64,000 nt of DNA from Berberis thunbergii (GCA_003290165.1 QNQO01000219.1:992001-1056000), one strand, 5' to 3'. Positions 34,237 through 46,401 are shown, counted from the stretch's first letter. Made by a program: numbers and translations. Notes: a model not told the origin generated them from the letters alone.

Positions 34237-34244
34237 AAAAAAAT

Positions 34245-34803
34245 AGGGGTGGGCAATGTCGGTTCGGTTCGGTTTTGAGCCCCAAACCGAATTCGAACTG
34301 ATTTCATTCGGTTTACCCAAAACCCAAACCGAAACCGAATTTTGTATTTGTAAACTGATGAATTCGGTTGAACCGAATTTCGGATCGGTTCGGTTAGGTT
34401 GGGCCGAAATTTCAGGCTCAAGCATTTGAAAGACTTTCATTAAAACATGTCCAATTTTTTTACAGGTCCAATTTTTTTATAGACCCAATTTTTAGCCCAA
34501 AATTGAAAACTTTGAGAGAATTGGGTGATTTAGTGCAACAGAGTGTATTGCAGTGCATTTGTTGCACTAATCAAGTATTGACACCTACTTGTTATTTAGT
34601 TATTTATATATATCTAATTAATCGGTCGGTTCGGTTATAAATCGGTCGATTTAAAATCGTAAACCGATTTCGAACCGTTTATAATCGGTTCGGTTAAGTT
34701 TAAATTATTTTCTTTCTACTCATATTTCGATTCGGTTACCGAACTAAATTTGAAAACCGGTTCGGTTGGTAAACCGAATTTAAATCGGTTTTTGCCCACC
34801 CCT
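34245..34803. mobile_element. hAT-type MITE with perfect 8-bp duplication
   Basis: 559 bp. The termini read AGGGGTGGGCAA and TTGCCCACCCCT, inverted repeats of 12 bp, and are flanked by AAAAAAAT on both sides (34237-34244 and 34804-34811). An 8-bp duplication is the hAT hallmark. The interior is made of many forward and reverse copies of CGGTTCGGTT and AACCGAAT words and encodes nothing, so it depends on an hAT transposase elsewhere. Confidence 0.9.
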
Positions 34804-34811
34804 AAAAAAAT

Positions 34812-35357
34812 TGGTCAATAAATAAAGGCAATTGCTTTGTACACCCACACTACACCAAATTAGCATTTTTGTAACAACTCCAAAACTTTTCTTATGATAA
34901 AAACAATTGTTAGGACACACACAATCTCTCAATCGCCCAACAAGAAGAAGATCATATACGTATGCTTACTGAATATATTATAAAAAAAATTGATTATTTT
35001 GATATACCACATATGCAGGGTTCTAGTTGAGCCAATTGCAAGGCTGCCACCACCACCCCCCCCCCCCCCCCCCCCCCTTCTTCTAAAAACAAAAATCAAA
35101 AATCTGAAACAAAACAATATTAATTTCCAAGGGGGTCAAATTAATAAAAGCAAGATTCATTTTCCAGTTTCCGCATATTCAAGTGAGCATAAATAGGGGA
35201 TGGAGTTGAGAATACCAACAAGCTACCTTACAATGTTTTACATATTCGCGAGTCAATAAAAAACTAATAGAAAATTTAATAGGAAGCCCAAAATACACCT
35301 GCCAATGAAATAAAACTAATTTATTCAAAAGGCTCACAAAATAAAATCAAGAGTAAG
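34812..35357. other. Unique DNA with a poly-C tract
   Basis: No gene is recognised. A run of about 20 C at 35058-35077 follows a CCACCACCA stretch; the proline- or glycine-rich ORFs across it are composition artefacts. Confidence 0.5.
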
Positions 35358-35524
35358 TCTAGCCAACCAGATTTGGTAGCTGTTTTTTAGCCAAGTTTTA
35401 GTTTTTTTTAACACTTTTTATCCATTTTCTTTAAAATACAACCACAAACACCATCTATAGAAGTAAAAGTTTAAAAAAAATCATAACTTGGCCCAAAATT
35501 GGCTACCAAACCTGACTGGCTAGA
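35358..35524 (+). mobile_element. MITE copy A
   Basis: 167 bp with terminal inverted repeats of about 23 bp (TCTAGCCAACCAGATTTGGT and the inverted ACCAAACCTGACTGGCTAGA). The same family is present in reverse orientation at 35610-35775. Target duplication and superfamily are not clear. Confidence 0.75.
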
Positions 35525-35609
35525 ATTGTTGTAAAATCAATCTACAATTTAGAAACTAGAATTCTATAAAACAAAAGAAAAAAAAAATCAACTAATATTC
35601 ATCAACAAT

Positions 35610-35775
35610 TCTAGCTAACTAGGTTTGGTGGCCACTTTTGAGCCAAATTTAGGTTTTTTTTACACTTTTAACCATTCTATAGATGGTGTTTGTGGTTGTA
35701 TTTTAAAGAGAAAGGGAAAAAAGTGTACCAAATTTTTTTTGGCTCAAAAGTGGTTACCAAACTTGGCTGCCTAGA
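35610..35775 (-). mobile_element. MITE copy B, opposite orientation to copy A
   Basis: 166 bp with similar termini (TCTAGCTAACTAGGTTTGGT, inverted ACCAAACTTGGCTGCCTAGA). Its interior, TTCTATAGATGGTGTTTGTG and onward, is the reverse complement of copy A's interior over about 35 identical bases. The pair could fold as one hairpin. Confidence 0.75.
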
Positions 35776-36780
35776 CATAATATTCATACCTACATGAAAA
35801 ATTCTAGCCAGCCTTGTATTGAGGCCCGTCTCTGCCTGGACCCTCCTGAGCATGTGAGCGTAGAGGGTCTTGGGCACGCGAGATCTGGTTTTGGCTCCAA
35901 AAAGAAAAAAACCAGATAGCAAACTCAGATCTGGTTTTGAGAAATTTGACCAAGAAGATTTGGAGAAAATCAGATAAAGGTTTGGCATCGAATTTTTGTG
36001 TTGATTGCAGAGAGTCCGCAAACTCGATTGAAAACCTCGACCTTGACCTTGTTATGAGAAATCAGAGACTAGATCTGAGCATCGTGCTAACTTGCAACCT
36101 CGACCACATGCTGAGTTTCGACCTCGATCCAAAACCTCGACCTCAACCAACTTAAACTCAGCTTCCACCACGACGAAGAGGGAGAAACAAATACTTCGAA
36201 CCTTGGTAGAACATTCATCAACGAAGAGTCACAAAGGTAACACATTGTCACTTGTCTTGAAATTTTTTCTTCTTTGGGTCTTTGCAATCTCAATTGTTCT
36301 GTTACATTAAGGTTTCTGATGAGTGTTTGGTCCATTTTCACTAATAAATGGGAAAATTGTGAAAAATGGGGAAATATAATATGGGTTTTCCAGAGAATCG
36401 AGTGGGATTGATGGGTTTTGCAGAGAATTGAATGAGGAAGAAAATTCTAGCCAGCCTTGTCTTGTGAAAAAAGGGTGTTTGGGAGAGAAAGAGGGGGAGA
36501 AGTGAAAAGTTTTAGCTTGAATATAAGGTGTTGTGTTTATTAGATGAGTCGATAGTCGGCACTGCTTTGATGCTTTGTCTGTTAAGTGTTTTTTCTTCTT
36601 GAATGAGGAAGAAAACCCAGTTCTTGAAAAAAAAAATTCTTCAAAGGTTAATTTTCACTGATTTTTAAGAAATAGAGATTTTTTATGTTTGGCTTCAGCC
36701 GGCTCTTAGCTACAGTGTGTAATAAAATTCTTTTTTTTTTTTGCTAATTTTAGGGTTTACTAAATCTTCTGTGTTGCTCT
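35776..36780. other. Upstream region of the FRS pseudogene; no supported gene
   Basis: The string ATTCTAGCCAGCCTTGT occurs twice in direct orientation (about 35806 and 36446), close to the MITE termini, so other MITE pieces may be involved. No ORF has recognisable motifs. Poly-T and AT-rich stretches precede the FRS leader. Confidence 0.4.
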
Positions 36781-37449
36781 CCATCATTCGAAGCTATGCT
36801 CGAACTCTTTCGATTCCATCTGGATAGAGGTAACTCTTTTAGTTTAGTAATATCTCAACATTGAATTAATTAGAAGTTCAAATTATTTCAGTTAATGGAA
36901 TGTTTACTTGTATTGTAATTATTTCAATTCAATAATTATTTCATAGAATTTTTGTTTAGGGATACATTTTTTCATTAGCTTGTATTGTATAGTACTTCTA
37001 TTGTAGTCTATTTGGCTGGAACTACCTGTATAACAACTCTGGTGGATCCTTAGTTGCAGCATTGTTTCCCAAAATAGACTATAAAAGGTAATAATACTAA
37101 GGCTATTAGTTGTGCATTTATGTTATAACAGTTGTTGTATATTATAACACATATTTCAGGAATGGATAGTATAGAAGATAATGAATTGATGGAGAATGAA
37201 GAAAATTTAAAAGAGATAAGGGACCCTACAGAAGGGATGAAATTCAACAACATTAATGAGTACCAATGTTATTATCATGATTATGGTAATAAAATAGGAT
37301 TTCCAGTAAAAGTAAGGAATACAGAAAGAGATAAATATGGAAAACCTAAATACATTATACTTGCATGTGGTCGGTCTGGGCAGAATAAAAGTGAATCAAA
37401 CACTACACCAAAAATACCCATCCGCGACGGTTTGGGACCATGGGGGTAA

Positions 37450-37800
37450 GACCTGGCCATGGCTTATAGGCGTGGCCATTTGAGGCATCGCCAAATCACC
37501 ATTGACGGCTATAAACCATGGCAACACATATTAGCCACGGTTTTAAGCCGTTGCAAGCATAATGGACACGGTTTTAAGCCATGGCAAAAATGGCCACGGT
37601 TTTAAGCCGTGACAAGTGATGGAGAAAGACCACGGTTGTAAGCCGTGGAAAACATAATAGCAACGGTTTTAAGCCGTGGCAAGTGATGGAGAAAGACCAC
37701 GGTTGTAAGCCGTGGCAAGACTAGGACAACGGTTGTAAGCCGTGGCAAAAATGGGACCACGGTTTTAAACCGTGGCAAGCATAAAGAAGGATCTCGGTTT
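37450..37800. repeat. CACTA left subterminal repeats
   Basis: About ten copies of a 21-23 bp unit built on CCACGGTTTTAAGCCGTGGC, itself an imperfect palindrome. Such subterminal arrays are transposase-binding regions in CACTA elements. Confidence 0.88.
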
Positions 37801-37837
37801 TTATTTAGTTATTGTTTTCTTCTCTTAACACTAAAAT

Positions 37838-37986
37838 TCATAGTTCAGTATAGTTAGGTTTGATTCTTTTGAGTATAGTTGGGTTTTATTCTTTTGAGAC
37901 TAAGTTATTAAATTCATAGTTCAGTATAGTTAGGTTTGATTCTTTTGAGTATAGTTGGGTTTTATTCTTTTGAGACTAAGTTATTA
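37838..37986. repeat. Two tandem copies of a ~77-bp unit in the CACTA element
   Basis: The block from AAATTCATAGTTCAGTATAG to TTGAGACTAAGTTATTAAA occurs twice in succession, nearly identical. Confidence 0.88.
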
Positions 37987-38097
37987 AAATTTTGGATAGC
38001 CATCAAAGTTGTATGTTGACATAATCATATAATGAGCATCATTTCTTCCTCCTGTAGTGAATCGTCTGATATTTGACCTCATGTACATTGAATGCAG

Positions 38098-38267
38098 AAA
38101 AGGATACATCATTAAAATGGTGGGGTAACAAATATGGATTCATCTCTGGAGGTTTTCTTGGAGAGCAATCTGCGAAACGCAAGTGGAATTCTGAGGTAGC
38201 AAATGCATCAAACAAAAGAGTTGCATTTGCGGAGGAAGATCAAGAGAATCTTTACAAGCTAGTCCAG
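38098..38267 (+). pseudogene. Captured exon resembling a plant G-patch domain protein
   Basis: 170-bp exon candidate between an acceptor (TTGAATGCAG) and a donor (CAG/GTATTT), with an open frame: KDTSLKWWGNKYGFISGGFL, then a variable stretch, then AFAEEDQENLYKLVQ. I associate the WWGxKYGFxSGG and DQENLYxLVQ pattern with plant G-patch (D111) proteins that act in RNA processing; this is from memory and should be tested. No other exon of such a gene is recognised in the element. Splice sites on both sides show DNA-level capture with introns. Confidence 0.45.
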
Positions 38268-41120
38268 GTATTTCCTCCAAGTAAAAGATATAATCAAATG
38301 ACATCTCTGCTCCCACAACTTTTTTCATTTATCTTTTTATGCAACTTAATTTACTTCTGATGTTATGTGACCCTGTCTCACAAATTGGTGTCCTGAACTA
38401 CCTGAACAAATAGACATGATAAGCTTTGGCAAAAGTTGACGATTTTACTGTGTATGTGGTACTAAAAAAAATGCTTCTGAAAGGATGTTTAGGGCTTTAG
38501 GCCACCTTAGAGCTCAAGTTTATTCTGTCTTCAAGACTCATTTATTTGGTTATATATAGAGATCCTTCAAAAACAATCAGAATAAAGAAGCTACAAAAAA
38601 AACTAAATGGCTTTTAATTTTTCCTCCTAGTATGACGACCAACTTAGGAATTGGACCTCTACTTTGTCCAGCTGTTTTCTTAGACCCCAGTTTCAATTAG
38701 GATGAAGTGAAAAGACCACCCTAGTTCCCGCCCTCTATTTCTAGTGCAATTCAAATTGCCCCTCGCAACAATAGTAATTTACCCTCCTCAAGCTGGCTTG
38801 CGATATCATTACAATGTCTTGATACACATCTCGAGGACTGATAAATGGCCAAGATTCATCTTTTTAAAAATACACTTAATATAATAAAAAGGTTTATTTT
38901 TATTAAAAAATAGAAGCTAAATTTATAATTCTAAAAGGAATTGGTACTAAAAAATTGTTCATCCTCAATTGTGGTCTTAAAAAAAGGCTAAAACAGAGTT
39001 GGGTTCTAATTACTAAGTTGATGCTCAGGGCAAAGTTAAATCACCCTGAAAGGAATTGGTATTTACAAAGTACACTTGTTTAATTGTGTTCTTAGAATGC
39101 ACAATTCTGTTTTTATAGCACTATTCAGCCTTAAACAATTCAAAAGAGCAAAATTTGGTGAAATTTTTTTGATAATGTTAAATCTCTTCTATGTAACAAG
39201 TAGTTTCTGCTAACTTCGGACACCATGCTTATATCATCAACTTTCTCTTTGAGATTCATTTTATTTGTCTCTTTATTCAGGATCCCTGATACTATAATCC
39301 TCCTCTCTCTGCTCTCACTTCCCCATCACAATACGGGGATCGAGGAAGGAAATAAATTCTTAAAGGTCAGGACAGGAATGTTAAGACATAAATTTTAATG
39401 AAATCAATAATCGTCCAATGTACTTTGTCCAATATTGGGCACAACCCTTAATGGTAGGAAGAGTTCATGCCATTTCGATTTTAGCTACCTTTTTAAGCTC
39501 TGCACCGATGTTATTCCCCTTCTTCAAATTGTAATAAATTTAGCTCCTCTCATTAGATTTGGCCACCAGAACCCTTTGATTCTAACATCTCAATATCTCA
39601 TTGCACATGTCATCATCTAACTCACATCTCCTTAACTCATTTTGGCAGTCAAAAGAGCAAAGTCTTTGCTCCTAATATGGTTGATCATTCAACAAGGTTA
39701 CAAATGCAACTCCTACCGATGATTTACTGTTTGATAATTCTAAAAGCTTGCACCCATTTCTCTCCAAATCATCAGTTTATGCCTTATAATATTTGGTCAA
39801 AACTTTTGGAAGATTATGATAATGGATAGTAATGGAGGGTATTCCAATCCCCAAGAAGAATCCAGGGATGGTTGGTAAGCTTTGACCTTCTTGTGACATT
39901 TTCCTAAAGATTTTGTCCGTCTATTCTGTCATTGAAAGAATATACAATAAAAGAAAAAAATGAATTTCCTAGTTGCAATAACAGTGACTTCTAAAGTGAT
40001 CACCTGACTTCTAAAGTGATCACAAATAACTTAAAAATTCATTTTTTGGGCCACCAAATAATACAGGCAAGTGTCAACCAATTTGAACCCAAGTCGAAAA
40101 ATCTTAGCCCATAGATTAATGTATAGTCGAAAAACTATTGAATATCATTTTTGTAAACTATAGTCAAAGGGATCTTCTTAAAACCAATCTAAGATCTAGA
40201 AAAATCAGATTAAGAGAAAAGAAATCAAAACCTCAAACCTGAAATACGCCTTCCGAGCCCGAAATGACTTCAAAGGGATAAAATTTGTGGAGGCTCTCAA
40301 GTTTCTAGCCCTAAAAGCCCGAAATGTTTTTTTTAACTTCTTCTTTCTCTTCACACTCTCCTCTGCTCCTCTCTCTCTCACTCTGATCTGAAACTATTGT
40401 AATACCCGTGTCGTTGGCACTACTACAGAGTACATTGTGCCTTCACGAAATTGTCGAACTTTGAAACACCCATTAAATTTTTCCAGGATACCCTTTTCTC
40501 AGTAAATTCACACCTTTTACTGGGTATCCATGATCATCACTACTTCCAGTCCAATTTCTCATCTAACTCATCCCAAAGACCTAATTTTTACACATTCAAC
40601 AAAGTACATCTAAAACCACTACCCCAAACAGACACTGAAATCAGTTCACAAATCCACCATTCCACATTGCAATCATCACAATCAAACTAAAGACGATCTG
40701 GGTAAGTATAAAGTTTGAATCTTTGATTGCTTATAAGGTAAGAAAATTTAAAAGGAATCCCCTTGTTTGACAGATAAGCAAAGACACGGTAATTGGAGAT
40801 TATGAACTTAAAGAGAGAGATAGAGATGGGTACCTGATGAAGACTTGAAGAAATGGGGATCCCAGGCTTTGATCTCTGCTGTGTTTTGCTGAAATGGGTT
40901 GGAGAGGAAAGATCTGATTTGCTGAAAGAAAAAAAATTAAATCTGAAACAGATTTGAAGAAGAAGAAGAAGAGGAGGAGATCTAAAGAAGAAGAAGGATC
41001 TTACCTGGAAGGAGATCTGAACCGAAGGAAGGATGGAAAGATCAGTGTGTTCGTCTTCTTCTTCTTCTCACCAAACTCAGCATTGGAGGCACCGACGAAC
41101 TCTCCTTCAAGAATCGGAGG
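38268..41120. other. CACTA interior without further recognised genes
   Basis: It holds a 19-bp direct duplication (TGACTTCTAAAGTGATCAC, twice, 39989-40024), a CT-rich stretch (40340-40390), and a 79-residue ORF (40451-40690) that ends close to a GGTAAG donor-like site. Parts may be promoter or leader of a captured gene, but no product can be named. Confidence 0.4.
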
Positions 41121-41124
41121 AGGA

Positions 41125-41245
41125 CCGGAAAGATCTATGATGTTAGGGTTTGATATATGATGTTAGGGTTTGATATATGATGTTAGGGTTTGAAACAATG
41201 GTGGTTATGTTTTCCGGAGATCTATGATGTTAGGGTTTGAAACAA
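41125..41245. repeat. Minisatellite with TTAGGGTTT (telobox-like) units
   Basis: TATGATGTTAGGGTTTGA recurs four times, three in tandem and one about 60 bp later. The AGGGTTT core resembles the plant telobox but here is part of a short local repeat. Confidence 0.8.
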
Positions 41246-41379
41246 AGGGTTGAGAAGTTGAGAGTTGGGGCGAGATGGAGTGGGAACGCCAATTTTTTCG
41301 TAACCACGAAATGTTTTTCGCCCGCGAGAAATCCACTCGAGTTCTCCACACGTGCATTTTCTTTTTTTAGCCACGTTTT

Positions 41380-41575
41380 TTATTTTTATAGCCACAGTTT
41401 TTTGCCGTGGCCATCTCCGTGTAAGCGTTTTGGTTTAGTGCTTATAGCCACGTTTTTTATTTTTTAGCCACGGTTTTAGGTCATTGGACATTATAGCCAC
41501 GGTTTTTGGCCGTGGCAAATAAATCAACGGTGTAGAGAAATGGCCATCTCCGTGTAGCTAAACAAGCCTTTTGGT
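41380..41575. repeat. CACTA right subterminal repeats
   Basis: Several copies of AGCCACGGTTTT and GCCGTGGC words, plus two copies of GGCCATCTCCGTGTA, mirror the left subterminal array. Confidence 0.85.
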
Positions 41576-42067
41576 GTAGTGAAAAAGTGTTGTAAAATTG
41601 CAGGGTACAACTAAATGTGGATGTTTGGCTAAAGTTAGAGATCAAGTACGCTCTGATGGAACAGTGTTAGTGACAAGAGTAACACTTGGTCACAATCATG
41701 AACCGGAAAATCAATATTTATCTGAAAAATAGAGTTATGAGCTCGTATGTCAAGAAGAAGTTGGATTATAATGATAGGGCGGGTATTAGGCCAAGTAAGA
41801 GTTTTTCTTCATGTGTAGTTTAAGCTGGTGGTCATGATATTCTGCCATTTTCTCAGAAATATTGTAATAATTATCTAGATAAAATGAGGAGGTTAAGACT
41901 TGGGGTGGGGGATGCGGCGGCCCTTCATAACTACTTCCAAAAAATGCAAGCTAACAATGTTGATTTCTTTTATATGATGGATTTGGACGATAAAGAAAGG
42001 TTGAGAAATGTCTTCTGGGTTGACGCATGGAACAGAGCAGCTTACAAGGAGTTTGGAGAGGCAGTTT

Positions 42068-44039
42068 TGTCACGCCCCGATTTTTGAACAACATAATAAA
42101 TAGATTGTCCAAAAAAAAACCAAGGCATGCCAGGAACACATTAAATGGTACAATCATAAGGCATAAAACAGCTAATAAGCTTCCTCAATATTCTTCCAAA
42201 AAAATGAGGTCCACAACGAATAAATGAAATTTTCAATAATAAACTCCCCAACTAAATATCTGACAAAACTGAGCATTTATATCTAAATCCTACATCTGAT
42301 TACCTAGGAATAATAATAAAGATCTAAAAAGAATAAAACGTGTCGACTCTTCAACTATCGCCACGTAGCTACTATACTTCCTTACGCGCCAATTAACCCT
42401 GATGGTTCTCTGGGGCTACGCTCATTAAGAATGTACCAAAATTATTAAAACAATACAAAATCTGGGTCAGTATAATCATACTGGTGTGAGCAAACCTACA
42501 AATCAAGACAATTAAATATAAAAGGACAAAATGCAAATTTCACCTTAAGGAAAACAGGTAGTTCTCATTCGAGATTCGAATGAGCTGTTAGTTTCTTCCC
42601 TCAAGGCTAACCTAGTACAAACTAAAATAATCTATACACAATTTCATGGCAGACTCAATTCAATGGTTTTTATTTTTGTTTTCTAATTCTTGGCTTCTTT
42701 TCCACAATTGCACTCTCCTCCTGTGCCGAACACACCTCACCCAAGTGTGTCTCCCTTGCCATCGAAGCCACTCGGAGCGTAGATGACTCAAGTGGGGTGC
42801 CACCTCGAGTGTCATGTCATCTCACCCGAAGTTCAATCACTGGCAAGTATTCTTCCTAAATCTACACGTACAACCAAACTCACATGGAACGGTGCACCGA
42901 TATGCAAGCAAGTCTGCATACCCATAATAATATCACACGTATACAAGCAAGTCTGTATACAAAAGTTTCTTTTCTTTTCACATTTTTTTTTCGGAGTTTT
43001 GGAAAAAGAACATTTACCAAGTATTTTATTTGAGTCATTATTTTTCCAAATCAATTAACATCACATCACATTCCCCCTACAAGAACCATATACATAAAAC
43101 ATTACCAAGGTGATATTCACAACATGACATCATGACCACGGTTATATTCACAACATGACATCATGACCACGGTTATATTCACAACCTAACATCATGACCA
43201 CGGTTATATTAACATGACCACTGTTTTATACTTTATGTATGAAATGACATTTTTTTTTCTTCCAAATGACAATCAATAACTGTAGATGTCAACCACATGA
43301 CCATGACCATCAAATAAAGAAAAACTAAAACTAAAACTAAAGAAAACTAAAACTGTAGATGAATAAAAAAGACTAAAATTGTAGATGTAGATGTCAACCA
43401 CCATGTAAATGTCGACCATGATGTAAATGTCAATCTAATAAAGCAAACTGCGAATTGAATAAAGAAAACTATAAACTAACACTGTAGATGTCAATCAAAC
43501 AAATAAAACTAAAATTGTAGCCCATACACAAAAAAAAAAAATGTCAGACGTCAGTTCGCCAAACACTGAAACTCATACACACAAAAAAAAGAAAACTGAA
43601 AACTTGAAAGGAAACCCCTCTTCCATTCTTTATCTCTTCCAGACGTCACCTCATACACAATATGCCTAATCAATTATAGTACATAAAAAAACTTAACAAG
43701 GATAGAGTTGTACTCACTGATTTTTGCAAGAATCCAAGGTTTCTCTTTCCAAGCACCTCCCACCCTTTCAACGCATGTTTTTTTTGTGTGTGCAAAGAGG
43801 AAAAAAAACTAGGGTTTCTTTTTAAATAAAAAATTAGGGTTTCATTAGCTAAACACACCCATCCCTTATCTCTTACCCACCACCAGCCTAAACCTAAGTT
43901 TGAAATTAAAAATCATAAACTATTATTACTTGTAATTATTATCAATGAATTATTATCAATTAATAATTACTACCAATAAATATTATTAACTTCTAAAATA
44001 ATGCAAGTATATTGGTAAGTGAATTCGGCGCGTATTACA
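42068..44039 (-). repeat. Chromovirus left LTR (3' LTR)
   Basis: 1972 bp. Near its inner end it is longer than the right copy because of an AT-rich ATTATCAAT-type stretch at about 43940-44000. It includes a three- to four-copy 31-bp minisatellite (TTATATTCACAACATGACAT and following bases, 43108-43210). Confidence 0.93.
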
Positions 44040-44088
44040 ATATACACACCTTAAAAGAATCGCGCTCCGAGATTCGATAGGATAAGGA

Positions 44089-44526
44089 TTAGGCGAATAA
44101 TTCTTGGTGCATACGCTTTTCTTTGTCTTCCAACTTCCAGGTGACATCGTTCTCCTTTTCACTCCATTGAACTTTGACAAAGTTGAATTTCTTACGTCGT
44201 AGTTGCTTTACGTCATCCTCACCGGCCAACTGTATAGGTCAATTCTCATTCGGTTCACTAGTTGTAGGTTGAACAATATGAGTTGGGTTTTTCACACATT
44301 TTCTCAACATCGAGACATGAAAGACATCATGGATCATCGACAAAGTGGGTGGCAACGCAAGCTTGTAAGCTAAGTGACCAACACATCCGACAATCTCAAA
44401 TGGCCCAATATACCACGGGCTCAACTTCCCTTTTTTGCCAAATCTCATCACACCTCGCATGGGAGTCACCTTGAGAAAAACTAAATCACCAACCGCAAAC
44501 ACTACACTTGCGCTTTTGATCTGCAT
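44089..44526 (-). pseudogene. Chromovirus integrase C-terminus and chromodomain-like tail
   Basis: The frame reads VGDLVFLKVTPMRGVMRFGK, then GKLSPWYIGPFEIVGCVGHL and MIHDVFHVSMLRKCVKNPTH, the GPY/F-type module after integrase. In a neighbouring frame down to a TAA at 44089 it continues QLRRKKFNFVKVQWSEKEND and VTWKLEDKEKRM, the plant chromodomain pattern (valine-lysine-val-x-W, then TWE-like). In related elements this domain guides insertion toward heterochromatin. A frame change near 44235 separates the two parts. Confidence 0.8.
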
Positions 44527-44542
44527 AGCTTTTCTGTCTACT

Positions 44543-45490
44543 CTAAGCAGTTTTTATCCTTCCCCGAGTAATCTCAATCTTCCCTGCAGTCTCCCTAGCA
44601 ATCTCTAGTCCCAACAATATTGTATCACTTACCTCTGCCCAACAACTAGGAGATCTACAAGGCCTACCATACAAAGCCTCAAAGGGTGCCATGTCAATGC
44701 TCGATTGGTAACTATTATTGTACGAGAACTCCACCAACGGTAACTGATCCTCCCAACTACCACCGAAATCCATGATGCAAGCTCGCAACATATCCTCTAA
44801 AATCTAATTTACCCACTCAGTCTGCCCGTCAGTCTGTGGATGATACGTCGTGCTCATAGCCAAGGTAGTACCCATAGTACGTTGGAAACTTTTCCAAAAT
44901 GTTGATGTAAACAATGGATCTCTATCTGAAACAATGGTAATAGGAACCCCATGCAACCTTACCACTTCTCGGATATACATAGCAGCTAACTTGTCAGTAT
45001 TTCAAGATGCACCAATGGGGATAAAATGTGCACACTTAGTCAAACAATCAACAATAACCCAAATTGACTCATTACCCCTCCAAGATCTAGGTAAACCATC
45101 AACAAAATCCATCGAAATGTGTTCCCACTTCCACATGGGTATTTCTAGAGGCTGCAATAAACTAGACGTCCTCTGGTGTTCCGCTTTCACTTGCGGACAA
45201 GTGAAACAGTGAGAGACATATTCCCCAACATCTCATTTCATGCCTTCCCACCAAAAACTCCTTCTCAAATCATGATACATCTTCGTACCCCCTGGATGAA
45301 TAGTAAATTTAGAACGATGAGCCTCATCCATAATCTCCTTCTTTAAAGCTGAAATATCTGGTACACAAAGTCTACCATGAAATTGCAATCCTCCATCAAT
45401 GTCAACGGACCAATCAGTTGGGCAGTCATCCAACGTATCAATTATCAAATCATTTATTTTGTTCATGAGAAACAGGTCAGTGTGCTGCAC
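44543..45490 (-). pseudogene. Chromovirus integrase zinc-binding and core domains
   Basis: 45490-45233 has LCVPDISALKKEIMDEAHRS and HPGGTKMYHDLRRSFWWEGM, the zinc-binding region. 45190-45002 reads [20 protein letters not shown] with the first catalytic D, and [16 protein letters not shown]. 44791-44543 reads WEDQLPLVEFSYNNSYQSSI and GRPCRSPSCWAEVSD. The middle part carries stops, so the gene is broken in several places. Confidence 0.85.
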
Positions 45491-45507
45491 AGAAATGTCT
45501 CGGGTAA

Positions 45508-46401
45508 TCAGGGTAGGTTTACTTTCAAACTATAAAGATAAGATCCTCTAGTATGCGGAACAGTCAAAACATCATGAGCTGCAATAACCTCGAGAATCTT
45601 CCACTCTTGCACCATTAGAGCGGTCAACACACTATGTTGCCTGCTAAGGGCATCCGCCACCACATTCCCTTTGCTTGGATGGTAAAGGATTTCAAAATCA
45701 TAACTACTAATGAACTCCATCCACCTCTGTTGCCTCATGTTTAAATCCTGTTGTGAAAATAGGTACTTCAAGCTTTTGTGATCAGTATACAACTCAAATT
45801 TCTCTCCATACAAATAATGCCTCCATATTTTTAAAGCAAAAACCACTGCTGCTAATTCCAAATCATGCGTGGCATATCGCCTCTCATGTGGCTTTAACTG
45901 CCTAGAAGCGTATGAAACTACTTTCTGATCTTGCATCAAAACACATCCCAAACCTGTTCCGCTAGCATCTGTAAACACCACTAACTTCCCGCCACGCGTG
46001 GGGATGATTAAAATTGGAGCTGTAGTCAACCTTTGCTTCAACTCTTGAAATGCAGTCTCACAGTCCTTAGTCCATACAAACTTGACATCCTTTCGAGTCA
46101 GACTCGTCAAACGTGCTGCAATCAACGAAAATTTCTCAATAAACCTCTTGTAATATCCAGCCAACCCTAAGAAACTCCGAATTTCACTTGCATTAGTGGG
46201 TTGTTTCCATTCCTTAACTGCTACAACTTTGTCAGGATCGACAGCTATCCCTTCGCTAGAAATCACATGCCCAAGAAATTTCACCTCTTTCTCCCAAAAG
46301 TGGCACTTACTAAATTTAGCATACAGTTTGTGATCTCTTAAAGTCTGCAACACTACTTTCAAATGCTCTCGATGGTCCTCCATGTTTCGAGAATATACCA
46401 T
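45508..46401 (-). pseudogene. Chromovirus reverse transcriptase C-terminus and RNase H
   Basis: The frame opens just after the catalytic FIDD with [20 protein letters not shown], continues [20 protein letters not shown] and [20 protein letters not shown], then RNase [41 protein letters not shown] and [11 protein letters not shown]. All are family-standard and intact over 297 residues. Confidence 0.9.

Larger units (their letters stand above)
37401..41581. mobile_element. CACTA (En/Spm) transposon, non-autonomous, carrying a gene fragment
   Basis: 4181 bp beginning CACTACACCAAAA and ending TTTTGGTGTAGTG, perfect 13-bp inverted repeats. It is flanked by the 3-bp duplication AAA expected for CACTA (37398-37400, 41582-41584). 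Both subterminal regions carry arrays of the CCACGG/CCGTGG palindrome. I see no TNPA- or TNPD-like transposase ORF, so it needs a helper. The interior includes a well-formed exon resembling a G-patch protein gene (38098-38267) and other unique DNA, consistent with a Pack-CACTA. It sits in the zinc-finger coding part of the FRS gene. Confidence 0.93.

Noticed and set aside
34929..35196. Proline-rich and glycine-rich ORFs on both strands
   Set aside because: They are produced by the poly-C tract at 35058-35077 and have no other coding sign.
41125..41245. Interstitial telomere repeat
   Set aside because: The TTAGGGTTT words are embedded in an 18-20 bp unit, not in (TTTAGGG)n.
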